Shown piece after piece: positions 51,190 to 59,688 of a stretch of DNA of 64,000 bases; within the stretch, counting starts at the first letter, position 1; the number at the start of each line of letters is the position of its first letter. A model generated the notes under the pieces. That model was not told the origin of the DNA. It ran no database searches and worked only from the letters and a program-made list of their open reading frames with translations. Made by a program: the position numbers and the translations under genes. The stretch covers positions 4,030,001 through 4,094,000 of the forward strand of contig CP170457.1 in NCBI GenBank assembly GCA_047947135.1, given 5' to 3'. The DNA comes from Planctobacterium sp047947135 (GTDB lineage: Bacteria; Pseudomonadota; Gammaproteobacteria; Enterobacterales; Alteromonadaceae).

Positions 51190-52119
51190 TTAATCCAGAA
51201 TAATATGTTGTTTTAACAGTCGTACAACTTTAACGGGTATTTCCTTATTGACCAGAGCAATACGATGGCGGTCAGCAAGATGCAAATTCGCTAATCGAGA
51301 CTGATAAAATTTGTCAAAGATTACTTTGAACGTTCCATCACTCACAATGATGTCGAAACCATCACGCAAATCATGCATTAACAATGGCTGTTTGGTGCTG
51401 AGAAACAGCACTACGTACATTGGATATTCCAATAACAAACCTTGCTCAACCACTATGGATTGCTTCTTAGCACGACGAAACTCAGCAAAGATCGTCAGTG
51501 CTGAGCGCGGAAAGTAATCACCGATCCCCTGACTCAGGGCTTTGAGCATAGCATCGTAATCCAACTCACCGTTCACCTTCAAGCCGTTGTCTTTTAGAAT
51601 GCTGTAATCAGACCAGGAACGCTCCTGCAACGCAATCAATTGGCTTAGTTCAGACAAAGACCGCACGTTGTCAAAACGCTGCTGCGTGCCGTCTTTTATA
51701 AACATTAAACGCATGCCATGTAAGCCCTGGTACAGTGGCACAGGAATATAATCAAAACTCTCTGTTCGCGATTTATCCGCTGGCAGCCAGGCAAGATCCA
51801 CTGTTTCCCCTTCTGCCAGCAATTTATTTAAACGAAACTGGTTACTTGGAAGCTCATTGTACTCATAGCGAACTGCTTTGCCTTGCGTCGCAAAAGCGGC
51901 TGTAATCAGTTGTTCGATATATTGATTGGGCTTTTTGCGTCCAGTAGGTCGCGGTAATGTTACTGTGACGTTTTGCAGTTCATTGACTTTGCTCCCGGAG
52001 GCATTGATAGCTGATATCTTACTGACTGTTTCAGAAGTCGAGTTTGAACTAGCTGCTATACCCATAAACAGGCACAACATCAGCAATGACAAGTTTAGGG
52101 AGCGACTGTTAACGTTCAT
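51190..52119 (-). CDS. Periplasmic solute-binding-like protein
   Basis: About 309 residues. A signal peptide follows ATG 52119 (MNVNSRSLNLSLLMLCLFMGIAASS). The mature part resembles an extracellular solute-binding fold: NVTVTLPRPTGRKKPNQYIEQLI, VDLAWLPADKS, RLMFIKDG, DYDAMLKALSQGIGDYFPRSA and the late DGFDIIVSDGTFKVIFDKFYQ. The last resembles SBP_bac_3 C-termini. ATG 52119 lies inside the end of the upstream NTF2-like gene, giving coupling. The longer frame to 52194 only adds residues in that overlap. No ABC permease is near. Ligand unknown. Confidence 0.72.
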   Translation of the reverse strand: MNVNSRSLNLSLLMLCLFMGIAASSNSTSETVSKISAINASGSKVNELQNVTVTLPRPTGRKKPNQYIEQLITAAFATQGKAVRYEYNELPSNQFRLNKLLAEGETVDLAWLPADKSRTESFDYIPVPLYQGLHGMRLMFIKDGTQQRFDNVRSLSELSQLIALQERSWSDYSILKDNGLKVNGELDYDAMLKALSQGIGDYFPRSALTIFAEFRRAKKQSIVVEQGLLLEYPMYVVLFLSTKQPLLMHDLRDGFDIIVSDGTFKVIFDKFYQSRLANLHLADRHRIALVNKEIPVKVVRLLKQHIILD

Positions 52120-52486
52120 TATCACGTTTAAGCTGCCTGTCTTCACGGATCTCACCGATGTGATAATAGGCAACAATATCGTGAATTTGGCCATTTTTGC
52201 AGTAGTGCCATTCTGTTACTGCCAGTTCAAAGTCAGTCTGAATTGCCAAATAGCGAATACAAGCTTTCTCCGGTTCATAAAGCCCATCAATAATCTCAAA
52301 CCTGTGACTTAAAAACTTATCAAGATTTTGCTGAACCAGCTCCAGATAGGCTTTTTTTCCATCGATTTTGCCAAACGGGCTGGTGTGCGTGAAGCTTTCC
52401 GCAATGGGCAGGCTATCAATGTCACCCGTTTCCCAACAGGCAAACCAGAATGCCACCAAAGACTGCGCACTGTTTACATCTTGCAT
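52109..52486 (-). CDS. NTF2/SnoaL-like protein
   Basis: A 125-residue protein with an NTF2-like pattern: an N-terminal helix LVAFWFACWETGDIDSL, then SFTHTSPFGKIDGKKAYLELVQQNLDKF and the strands EKACIRYLAIQTDFELAVTEWHYCKNGQIHDIVAYYH. These are the cone-shaped small-ligand or isomerase domains. Its 3' end overlaps the start of the binding-protein gene by 11 bases. No catalytic residues can be assigned with confidence; the function is unknown. Confidence 0.7.
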   Translation of the reverse strand: MQDVNSAQSLVAFWFACWETGDIDSLPIAESFTHTSPFGKIDGKKAYLELVQQNLDKFLSHRFEIIDGLYEPEKACIRYLAIQTDFELAVTEWHYCKNGQIHDIVAYYHIGEIREDRQLKRDNER

Positions 52487-52545
52487 AGGGAATGTTTGCT
52501 TTTTTACCGATATATCAAGCTTAGCTGCTGTCGGAATATATGCTA

Positions 52546-53247
52546 TTAAAACACTTGAAAACTACCATCTTCGTGCTCAACACCACACACAAAGCCGGCC
52601 TTTGATTTTTTCGCCGCGGTGATCGCGGCAGCAAACAGTTTTTTCTGATGTGGGGTCATAAAATCCACTAACAGTACTGTTTTAAAGATCAATACCTGTT
52701 GCTTTGTTTCACAGTTGAGCACAAACACCTTATCTTCGAACACAGTATGAATTTTTTCACCCTGTTCGGCAGGAATATTGTCATATTTCAGTTGTAAAAG
52801 AACGGTTGCCAGAGAATGCGCTACCAGTTGCAGCGCTTGCTGTAAGCCTTCTAATTCAGCTCGTTGTATCAGTCTGATGAAAAAATGACTGTGAAACACC
52901 GCCTCCTTTGCCACATCAACTTTCAACAACTCTTCCAGATCGTTCTTAATCAGCTTTTTCGAATCAATAGTGGTCTTTTGTGACACCATCAATTTGCCAA
53001 TACCTTCTTCATCAAACGGAGTAGGTTCCAAATAGAAAAACGTGTGTTTGAAATGCCAGGGATGACGCGTTGGCTTTTTGTATTCAAATATTGTGACCAA
53101 CTGATGCGCTTCGCGAAAGCGTTTTAGAAATTGCTGTACGTGTTTCTTTGAGTCGAATAAGTGCTGCTCTTGATAGAACTCTTCCACCTGCTGACGAGCA
53201 GTGCGTAGATCTCTCAAAAGGTAGGCTTTGGCTTGGCTCTCATGCAT
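52546..53247 (-). CDS. Uncharacterised protein downstream of the GspAB-like genes
   Basis: A 233-residue soluble protein I do not recognise. The N-terminal third is helical and charged (LRDLRTARQQVEEFYQEQHLF). The middle contains TFFYLEPTPFDEEGIGKLMVSQK and FHSHFFIRLIQRAELEGLQQAL, and the C-terminus FKTVLLVDFMTPHQKKLFAAAITAAKKSKAGFV. It begins five bases after the GspB-like stop on the same strand, so it is probably co-transcribed with gspA-gspB. A secretion link is inferred from position alone. Confidence 0.65.
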   Translation of the reverse strand: MHESQAKAYLLRDLRTARQQVEEFYQEQHLFDSKKHVQQFLKRFREAHQLVTIFEYKKPTRHPWHFKHTFFYLEPTPFDEEGIGKLMVSQKTTIDSKKLIKNDLEELLKVDVAKEAVFHSHFFIRLIQRAELEGLQQALQLVAHSLATVLLQLKYDNIPAEQGEKIHTVFEDKVFVLNCETKQQVLIFKTVLLVDFMTPHQKKLFAAAITAAKKSKAGFVCGVEHEDGSFQVF

Positions 53248-53252
53248 AGGAA

Positions 53253-54341
53253 TTACCAGTCAGCAAGGGCCCGCATGCTGAATTGGTGCCCCTGAAACAC
53301 CATTATCACATGCTGTGGCTCGATACGGTCAATCATTAAATCATCACTTATCCAATCCCCCTCCCCTAATTCCATATCGTTCACCTTTACCCAACGATCA
53401 CGCGGGTTGCTGGCAAACATATGTGCGGAAAAGGACAACGAAGGCAAACGTGCCATGACTCTTGCCGGCAATTGGTCTACACGTAGGATATTTTCTATAC
53501 GACTATAGCTAACTGGCTCCGGTTCATCCTCAGGCAGGTCGTTATCAGCTGCCGATTCTTTCTCCAAATCTGCCATCGCCTGCTCAAATCGCTCCAGCAG
53601 TTCAGGAGAAATATCGCCTCCCTGAGACGACAATTTTGTTTCGGTCATTGCCGCATCTGAGGTTTCTTCTTCTGGCACGTAGCCCAGGGTAAGTGGTTGC
53701 TGAGATTCCTCGCTGTTATTGGTGTCCGGCGCTACTTGCTGTGTCTCTGCAGCAGGGCTATCTGACACTTCAGCCGTGCTGCTCGTGGCAGTTGCCGCGT
53801 CAGATTCAATGACTTCTTTTGGCGCTACTTCCTGAGCGCTGGCGGTTGCTTCTATTTCTTTTGTCGGTGAATCTGGAGCTTGGTTTAGCGCTTCGACCCT
53901 GTTGCTATCATTTGGCAACCAAATCGGATAACTGCCACCCAGCCAGCCAATGGCAAAGCCACCTAATATCACACAACAGGCGATGGCGACCTTACTACTG
54001 TAGTATTGCCAGGCCGAAGGAACTCGTTGTAATGAAGGCAAGAACAAACTGCGATTAAACTGCTCGGATAAATGCGAATCCGCATCCAACTTAGGTTTTT
54101 CGGTATTCGCATTTAGTACAAATTGGGTTTGCGAAACAGGCGCTGGAACTGACGTTTCAAGCTCTACTGTCTGGTTTGGATCGATGTTTAGGCTTAGTAC
54201 ACCCATTTCAGCCAATCCCTGAACCATCTCAGTACTGGTCACAAGGCCGGACTTGCGTATCTTTACTGGTCCATTCTGCTCAACGATGCCAAGTATGACC
54301 ATGCCAGGCTGCAATTCACTGATGGAAATGGTTTTAGCCAT
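53253..54341 (-). CDS. GspB-like secretion protein fused to an N-terminal DUF3391 domain
   Basis: About 362 residues from ATG 54341, which overlaps the gspA stop (ATGGCTAA) and has GGGAG upstream. Residues 1-65 are DUF3391-like (ISISELQPGMVILGIVEQNGPVKIRKSGLV). One membrane helix follows (VAIACCVILGGFAIGWLGG). Next is a long Glu/Ser/Ala-rich periplasmic linker, and at the end a GspB/PulB domain (LRVDQLPARVMARLPSLSFSAHMF, RDRWVKVNDMELGEGDW, VIMVFQGHQFSMRALADW). GspA-GspB pairs help place the type II secretin through peptidoglycan. The DUF3391 part, cytoplasmic by topology, is an unusual addition. Confidence 0.85.
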   Translation of the reverse strand: MAKTISISELQPGMVILGIVEQNGPVKIRKSGLVTSTEMVQGLAEMGVLSLNIDPNQTVELETSVPAPVSQTQFVLNANTEKPKLDADSHLSEQFNRSLFLPSLQRVPSAWQYYSSKVAIACCVILGGFAIGWLGGSYPIWLPNDSNRVEALNQAPDSPTKEIEATASAQEVAPKEVIESDAATATSSTAEVSDSPAAETQQVAPDTNNSEESQQPLTLGYVPEEETSDAAMTETKLSSQGGDISPELLERFEQAMADLEKESAADNDLPEDEPEPVSYSRIENILRVDQLPARVMARLPSLSFSAHMFASNPRDRWVKVNDMELGEGDWISDDLMIDRIEPQHVIMVFQGHQFSMRALADW

Positions 54342-55245
54342 GCCAACTCCCGGTGATAAAACCAAGTACTATGCTGACCACAAAAAGAGCCGCCAAAGCA
54401 ATTGTTTGTTGTTTCCCCTGTCGCTGCTTCACCACGTCATCACCTAGTATTTGCTTCGCTGCGGCGACCAGAATATGTCGTTTGACCGATAAGAACTGCT
54501 TACTCGCCGTTATAGTTAAGGCACGATCACAAAGTAAATTAATCACCCGGGGGATGCCCCCCGTAATTTGATAGGCGGACTGCATAGCACCGGTTGTGAA
54601 AACGCCACGATCACCGTTGGCGACTTGTAACCGATGCGCAATGTATTCTTTAACCTCTGAGGCAGTTAATGGCAATAAATGGTATCGCGCCGTTATTCGC
54701 TGTGCCAGTTGACGCAATTCATTGCGCTTGAGCAATTGCTGCAATTCAGGTTGCCCTATCAGTACCACTTTTAGCAGCTTTTCCCGATTGGTTTCCAGAT
54801 TCGTCAATAGCCGCAATTGTTCCAGCACTTCTGGCATCAGGTGCTGCGCTTCATCGATAATGAGTACGGTGCTGCGCCCCTGTTGATGGTTAGCACTGAG
54901 CTTCTTCAAAATTAAATCAGTAAAATACTTTAAACTACCCTGGTTTTGCTTATGGGGTATTTCCAGCTCATCACAGACAGTCGCCAGTAATTCTAACGCT
55001 GACAATGTCGGGTTTAAAATCATCGCCACTTGTGTTGATTCGGGTAAATCCTGCAACAATTTACGAGCAACCGTAGTTTTCCCAGTACCTACTTCTCCGG
55101 TAAGCATCACAAAGCCACCACTTTCTCTTAAACCAAAGGTTAAATGTGCCAATGCTTCTCGGTGTCTCGGACTCATAAACAGGTATTCTGGATTTGGGGC
55201 GATGGAAAAAGGGTTATCCTTCAACCCGAAGTAGTTTAGATACAA
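54334..55245 (-). CDS. ExeA/GspA-family AAA+ ATPase of type II secretion
   Basis: 303 residues: YFGLKDNPFSIAPNPEYLFMSPRHREALAHL at the start, Walker A GEVGTGKTTVARKLL, Walker B STVLIIDEAQHLMPEVLEQLRLL, and the sensor region IGQPELQQLLKRNELRQLAQRIT. The AAA+ lid ends in GGIPRVINLLCDRAL. A C-terminal membrane helix (TIALAALFVVSIVLGFITG) closes it. ExeA-like proteins often also carry a periplasmic peptidoglycan-binding domain, but here the chain ends right after the helix. TTG 55245 follows AAGGAG. Coupled to the GspB-like gene. Confidence 0.88.
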   Translation of the reverse strand: MYLNYFGLKDNPFSIAPNPEYLFMSPRHREALAHLTFGLRESGGFVMLTGEVGTGKTTVARKLLQDLPESTQVAMILNPTLSALELLATVCDELEIPHKQNQGSLKYFTDLILKKLSANHQQGRSTVLIIDEAQHLMPEVLEQLRLLTNLETNREKLLKVVLIGQPELQQLLKRNELRQLAQRITARYHLLPLTASEVKEYIAHRLQVANGDRGVFTTGAMQSAYQITGGIPRVINLLCDRALTITASKQFLSVKRHILVAAAKQILGDDVVKQRQGKQQTIALAALFVVSIVLGFITGSWHG

Positions 55246-55450
55246 AGAAGAAATCTCCTTATCAACGATGTCACCCTGGCAGTGCCTTCAAGCAGCAACG
55301 ACAGAAATAGTAGCCGGACAAAATTACCTTCTTGTGGCAAACAAGTCAAAAATCCGGAGGTGCAAAATTTCACTTAAGTAGCGACGATATTTTCGCTTTC
55401 AGGCATAATAACAGCTATTGAGAGATTAATTCAGAGCACACTGCGTTTTC

Positions 55451-56680
55451 ATGGAGATATATTTAGTTGGCGGTGCCGTCAGAGACGCGCTGCTGCAACG
55501 CCCTGTGAAAGATAGAGACTGGGTAGTGGTAGGTGCCACGCCACAAGAAATGCTCGACAAAGGTTTTAAACAAGTCGGTGCAGATTTCCCTGTATTTCTG
55601 CACCCGAAGAGTCATGAAGAATATGCCCTGGCCCGCACTGAGCGCAAAACGGGTGTTGGCTATAGCGGCTTTAGTACCCATAGTGCACCAGATGTCACGT
55701 TGGAGGACGATCTTAGACGCCGTGATCTAACCATCAATGCCATGGCCCAAAGAGAAGATAAAACCATTATTGATCCCTTTGGCGGTCAGCAGGACCTTAA
55801 CAATCGTGTTTTACGCCATGTCTCGGATGCCTTTATTGAAGATCCATTGCGCGTGTTACGGGTTGCCCGTTTTGCAGCGCGCTATGCCCAATATGGTTTT
55901 ACCCTGGCACCTGAAACGCAGATGTTGATGCAGCACATTGCTAAATCTGGAGAAATGCAACACCTTGCGGCAGAACGAGTCTGGCAAGAAACAGCTCGGG
56001 CGCTGCAGGAGCCAGCACCTCAGGTATACTTCGAGGTGTTGCGCAAGTGTCATGCATTAAAGGACTGGTTTCCTGAGCTGGAGGCCTTATGGGGTGTGCC
56101 TAATCCGCCGAAATGGCATCCAGAAATAGATACCGGTATTCACACGATGATGGTACTGGAACAGGCGGCAGCTATTACGAACAAGTTGACCATCCGATTT
56201 GCGGCGCTAAGCCACGACCTTGGCAAAGGCATCACACCAGAGTCAGAATGGCCAAGCCACAGAGGGCATGAGCATTATGGTTTACCCTTGGTCAAAGACC
56301 TGTGCCAGCGACTCAAGGCACCAAACGATTGTAAAGAATTGGCAGAGCTTACCTGTAAATACCACACCAAGGTGCATGGATGTTTTGCCATGAAAGCCAG
56401 CACTGTTGTGAGACTCTTTGACGATTGCGATGCCTGGCGACGCACTGAGCGTTTTTATGATTTTCTGCTAGCCTGTGAAGCAGATGCCCGAGGTAGGACA
56501 GGATTTGAATTACGACCTTATCCGCAGGCGGAATTTCTCAAAGAAGCACTGCAAGCGTGTCTGAAAATTGATGTTCAGACCATTATTGCAAAAGGGTTTA
56601 AAGGCGCCGACATTAAAGTGCAATTAACCCAATTACGAACAGAATGTGTTACTCAAGTAAAGCAGCACATTGAAAAATAG
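55451..56680 (+). CDS. cca: Multifunctional CCA-adding tRNA nucleotidyltransferase
   Basis: 409 residues. The head domain GAVRDALLQRPVKDRDWVVVGATP carries the catalytic DxD-type acidic pair (RDRDW-like), followed by RRDLTINAMAQRE and the RVLRVARFAARYAQYGF nucleotide-template region. The C-terminal HD domain has RFAALSHDLGKGITP with the His-Asp pair and a GHEHYGLPLVKDLCQRLKAP segment. It repairs and adds the 3' CCA of tRNA and, through the HD domain, has phosphatase/phosphodiesterase activity. Full length for the class-I gammaproteobacterial type. Confidence 0.97.
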   Translation: MEIYLVGGAVRDALLQRPVKDRDWVVVGATPQEMLDKGFKQVGADFPVFLHPKSHEEYALARTERKTGVGYSGFSTHSAPDVTLEDDLRRRDLTINAMAQREDKTIIDPFGGQQDLNNRVLRHVSDAFIEDPLRVLRVARFAARYAQYGFTLAPETQMLMQHIAKSGEMQHLAAERVWQETARALQEPAPQVYFEVLRKCHALKDWFPELEALWGVPNPPKWHPEIDTGIHTMMVLEQAAAITNKLTIRFAALSHDLGKGITPESEWPSHRGHEHYGLPLVKDLCQRLKAPNDCKELAELTCKYHTKVHGCFAMKASTVVRLFDDCDAWRRTERFYDFLLACEADARGRTGFELRPYPQAEFLKEALQACLKIDVQTIIAKGFKGADIKVQLTQLRTECVTQVKQHIEK

Positions 56681-56698
56681 CGTGTTTAACAGGATCAG

Positions 56699-57928
56699 AT
56701 GACCTTGAACCAAATTAATTTCGAATCACTTGAGCTGGATGATGTTCTGGTAGATGCCTTAACAGAAATGGGCTTTGCTAAACCAACTTCTATTCAAAGC
56801 GCCGCCATACCAGCAGCAATGGACGGTCGCGACATTCTAGCCTCTGCACCTACTGGCACAGGAAAGACCGCAGCCTTTGTGCTACCTGCTTGTCAGTTTT
56901 TATTGGACTTCCCAAAACAGGACTGCCCAGCATCCCGTATACTTATCCTCACACCGACACGCGAGTTGGCACTTCAGGTACAACAGCAAACAGAACAAAT
57001 TTGTCGGTTTACCGATATTCGATCTGCCGCGATTATAGGCGGCATTAATTATGGTTCAGACCATCAGGCTCTGGATTCAGCAGTTGAAATTATCATTGCC
57101 ACACCCGGTCGCCTGTTCGAGCACATTGAGCAAGAACGATTTGATTGTCGGGAACTGGACTGGATCATTCTCGATGAAGCCGATCGTATGCTGGACATGG
57201 GGTTTGGCGGTATTGTGCAACAGATTTGCGCTGAAGCCAGATGGCGTAAACAAACACTGCTGTTTTCCGCGACACTGAACAGCCCTGGCGTTTCTCGTTT
57301 TGCCAAATTGGTATTAAATGAACCACAAGAAGTCAGCGCCAATCCATCCCGCAAAGAACGCCCTAAAATACTGCAGTCTTTGTACTATGCAGATGATTTA
57401 GATCACAAACGCGCCATATTAAAGGCATTATTGCAGGACGAGGTGGTACAGCGCGCCGTCGTATTTGTCAAAACCCGGGACAGACTGGATGCCCTGCGCA
57501 GCTGGTTGCAAAGCCAGGGAATAAATTCCGTGTACCTGCAAGGTGAGATGCCACAGGATAAACGTATTGCAACACTGGATACATTTAAGTCTGGCAAAGT
57601 GAATATTTTAGTTGCCACCGACGTAGCGGCCAGAGGCATTGATATCCCCGACGTCTCTCACGTCATCAACTACGATATGCCTCGCACCGCTGATGTTTTC
57701 GTTCACCGAATTGGCCGCACAGGTCGAACAGGCAAAAAAGGCAATGCCGTTGCCATAGTCGAAGCCCATGACATGGAAATTCTGCAAAAAGTACAGCGCT
57801 TCACCGATGAACTGATTAAACCTAAAAAAATTAAGGGGCTTGAACCCAAGCATAAGGTCGCCAAAGTTCCCAGCAAAAAGCCCAAGAAAAAAGTGAAGAA
57901 AAAAGTAGCAAAGACTAAGAGGAAGTAA
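56699..57928 (+). CDS. srmB: DEAD-box ATP-dependent RNA helicase SrmB
   Basis: 409 residues with all helicase motifs: the Q motif GFAKPTSIQSAAIPAAM, ASAPTGTGKTAAFVLP, LTPTRELALQ, ATPGRL, ILDEADRMLDMGF, LFSATL, and, in the second domain, VFVKTRDR, ATDVAARGIDIPDVSHVINYDMP and HRIGRTGRTGKKG. The C-terminal tail is strongly basic (KPKKKVKKKVAKTKRK), as in SrmB, which works in 50S ribosome assembly. The run PKKKPKK-like is lysine-rich. AGGA is seven bases upstream of ATG; rdgB follows after two bases. Confidence 0.9.
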   Translation: MTLNQINFESLELDDVLVDALTEMGFAKPTSIQSAAIPAAMDGRDILASAPTGTGKTAAFVLPACQFLLDFPKQDCPASRILILTPTRELALQVQQQTEQICRFTDIRSAAIIGGINYGSDHQALDSAVEIIIATPGRLFEHIEQERFDCRELDWIILDEADRMLDMGFGGIVQQICAEARWRKQTLLFSATLNSPGVSRFAKLVLNEPQEVSANPSRKERPKILQSLYYADDLDHKRAILKALLQDEVVQRAVVFVKTRDRLDALRSWLQSQGINSVYLQGEMPQDKRIATLDTFKSGKVNILVATDVAARGIDIPDVSHVINYDMPRTADVFVHRIGRTGRTGKKGNAVAIVEAHDMEILQKVQRFTDELIKPKKIKGLEPKHKVAKVPSKKPKKKVKKKVAKTKRK

Positions 57929-57930
57929 AA

Positions 57931-58533
57931 TTGACCTTAGATAAATTGGTATTAGCCTCGGGTAATACTGGCAAACTAAAAGAATTCGGCGAAATACTCG
58001 GCCCACTCGATATTCGCTTGCACGCGCAATCGGAATTTGATGTCAGCAGCATTCCAGAAACAGGTCTGACATTTGTGGAAAATGCCATTTTAAAAGCCCG
58101 TCATGCTGCTAAAATAACGGGATTGCCTGCGCTCGCGGATGACTCTGGGTTAGTTGTACAGGCCTTAAATGGGGCTCCAGGAATATATTCAGCGCGATAT
58201 GCTGGAGTTGATGCCAGCGACAAAGATAATGTCCAAAAATTACTTAATGATCTTGCCGATGTTAAACAAGAACACCGCGATGCTTACTTTTTTTGCACTT
58301 TAGTTTTACTGCTGCATGCCGACGATCCAACCCCCTTGATTGCGCAAGGTCGCTGGCATGGCACTATTGCCACTGCCCCTATCGGTGACGGTGGCTTTGG
58401 TTATGATCCGGTGTTTTATTTATCCAATCTGAAATGCACGGCAGCAGAGTTAGAAAAAGCTCAGAAAAATCAAATAAGTCATCGCGGTAAAGCGGTCGCT
58501 GATTTAATCAACCAGCTAAAGCCACAAGCTTAG
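57931..58533 (+). CDS. rdgB: XTP/dITP pyrophosphatase
   Basis: 200 residues, start at TTG 57931 directly behind GGAAG and two bases past srmB. KLVLASGNTGKLKEFGEIL, the ETGLTFVENAILKARHAAKITGLPALADDSGLVV region with catalytic Asp, GAPGIYSARYAG and GDGGFGYDPVFY are characteristic of the HAM1/RdgB family. It hydrolyses non-canonical purine triphosphates such as dITP and XTP, guarding DNA. The rdgB-hemW order is the usual one in gammaproteobacteria. Confidence 0.97.
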   Translation: MTLDKLVLASGNTGKLKEFGEILGPLDIRLHAQSEFDVSSIPETGLTFVENAILKARHAAKITGLPALADDSGLVVQALNGAPGIYSARYAGVDASDKDNVQKLLNDLADVKQEHRDAYFFCTLVLLLHADDPTPLIAQGRWHGTIATAPIGDGGFGYDPVFYLSNLKCTAAELEKAQKNQISHRGKAVADLINQLKPQA

Positions 58534-58542
58534 GACTGACAT

Positions 58543-59688
58543 TTGCACACTCTTCCCCCTTTATCGCTATATGTGCATATTCCCTGGTGCGTGCAAAAGT
58601 GCCCTTATTGCGACTTTAACTCTCATGGACTGAAACAGGCTGTCCCTGAACAGGAATACATCAGCCATTTATTACAAGACCTGCAACAAGACGCCGAGTT
58701 AGTCCCCAATCGGGAAGTGCAAACGATCTTTATCGGTGGCGGCACACCCAGTCTGTTTTCCGCCGAAGCGATGGCTGATTTGCTCCATGGCATTAAACAG
58801 CGCATCCCACTGGCAAAAGATGCCGAAATCACCATGGAAGCGAATCCTGGCACCTTTGAAAAGGACCGCTTTGCAGGCTTTGTACAGGCCGGTATTAATC
58901 GCATATCGATAGGCGTCCAGAGTTTTCAAAATGATAAACTCACCACTTTGGGACGTATTCATGGACCCACAGAAGCTGTTGCAGCAGCACAACATGCCGA
59001 CACTATAGGTCTTAACAGCTTTAATCTGGATTTAATGCACGGTTTACCTGGCCAGAACATAGACGAAGCCTTGGACGATCTGCAGCGTGCAATTGCATTG
59101 TCGCCCCCCCATTTGTCTTGGTATCAATTGACAATTGAGCCCAATACTTTGTTTCATTCCAAACCGCCTACGTTACCTGAAGATGAAATTCTATGGGATA
59201 TTCAGGAGCGAGGAGAGTCGCTACTGAAGCAAAATGGTTATGAGCAATATGAAGTGTCGGCCTACAGTAAACCCGGCTTCCAATGCCAGCATAACCTTAA
59301 CTACTGGCGCTTTGGTGATTACCTTGGCGTCGGCTGTGGTGCCCATGGCAAGATAACAGACCTAAATACACAACAAATAACCCGTACCGAAAAAGTGAAG
59401 CATCCAAAGGGTTATATGGATCTCACTAAATCCTACACGTTTAAATCCTGGCAAGTGCAAAAAGAAGATCTGCCATTTGAGTTTTTTATGAATCGTTTTC
59501 GCTTGCTGGAACCCTGTCCGGTAAGTGAACTTGAAATGTACACGGGGCTATCGACAGAAACACCTATTGTTCGACAGGCAATTGACTCAGCTACGACTAA
59601 AGGATTAATGACAGAAAACCAGCAAGAATGGTACGTTACTCGCAAAGGACGGTTATTTCTCAACGAACTGCTTAATGAATTTTTGTAA
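58543..59688 (+). CDS. hemW: Radical SAM heme chaperone HemW
   Basis: 381 residues, start at TTG 58543 (nine bases after rdgB, with AGGA upstream). LSLYVHIPWCVQKCPYCDFNSHG gives the radical-SAM cysteines (CxxxCxxC), TIFIGGGTPSLFS and EANPGTFEKDRFAGFVQAGINRISIGVQSF the SAM-binding core, and GCGAHGKI the HemW region. It lacks the extra cysteine of HemN (here WCVQKCPYCDF), in line with heme insertion rather than coproporphyrinogen oxidation. The next gene overlaps its 3' end. Confidence 0.93.
   Translation: MHTLPPLSLYVHIPWCVQKCPYCDFNSHGLKQAVPEQEYISHLLQDLQQDAELVPNREVQTIFIGGGTPSLFSAEAMADLLHGIKQRIPLAKDAEITMEANPGTFEKDRFAGFVQAGINRISIGVQSFQNDKLTTLGRIHGPTEAVAAAQHADTIGLNSFNLDLMHGLPGQNIDEALDDLQRAIALSPPHLSWYQLTIEPNTLFHSKPPTLPEDEILWDIQERGESLLKQNGYEQYEVSAYSKPGFQCQHNLNYWRFGDYLGVGCGAHGKITDLNTQQITRTEKVKHPKGYMDLTKSYTFKSWQVQKEDLPFEFFMNRFRLLEPCPVSELEMYTGLSTETPIVRQAIDSATTKGLMTENQQEWYVTRKGRLFLNELLNEFL

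Noticed and set aside
58543..59688. Oxygen-independent coproporphyrinogen oxidase HemN
   Set aside because: The N-terminal cluster motif and shorter length fit HemW, and the rdgB-hemW order is typical.
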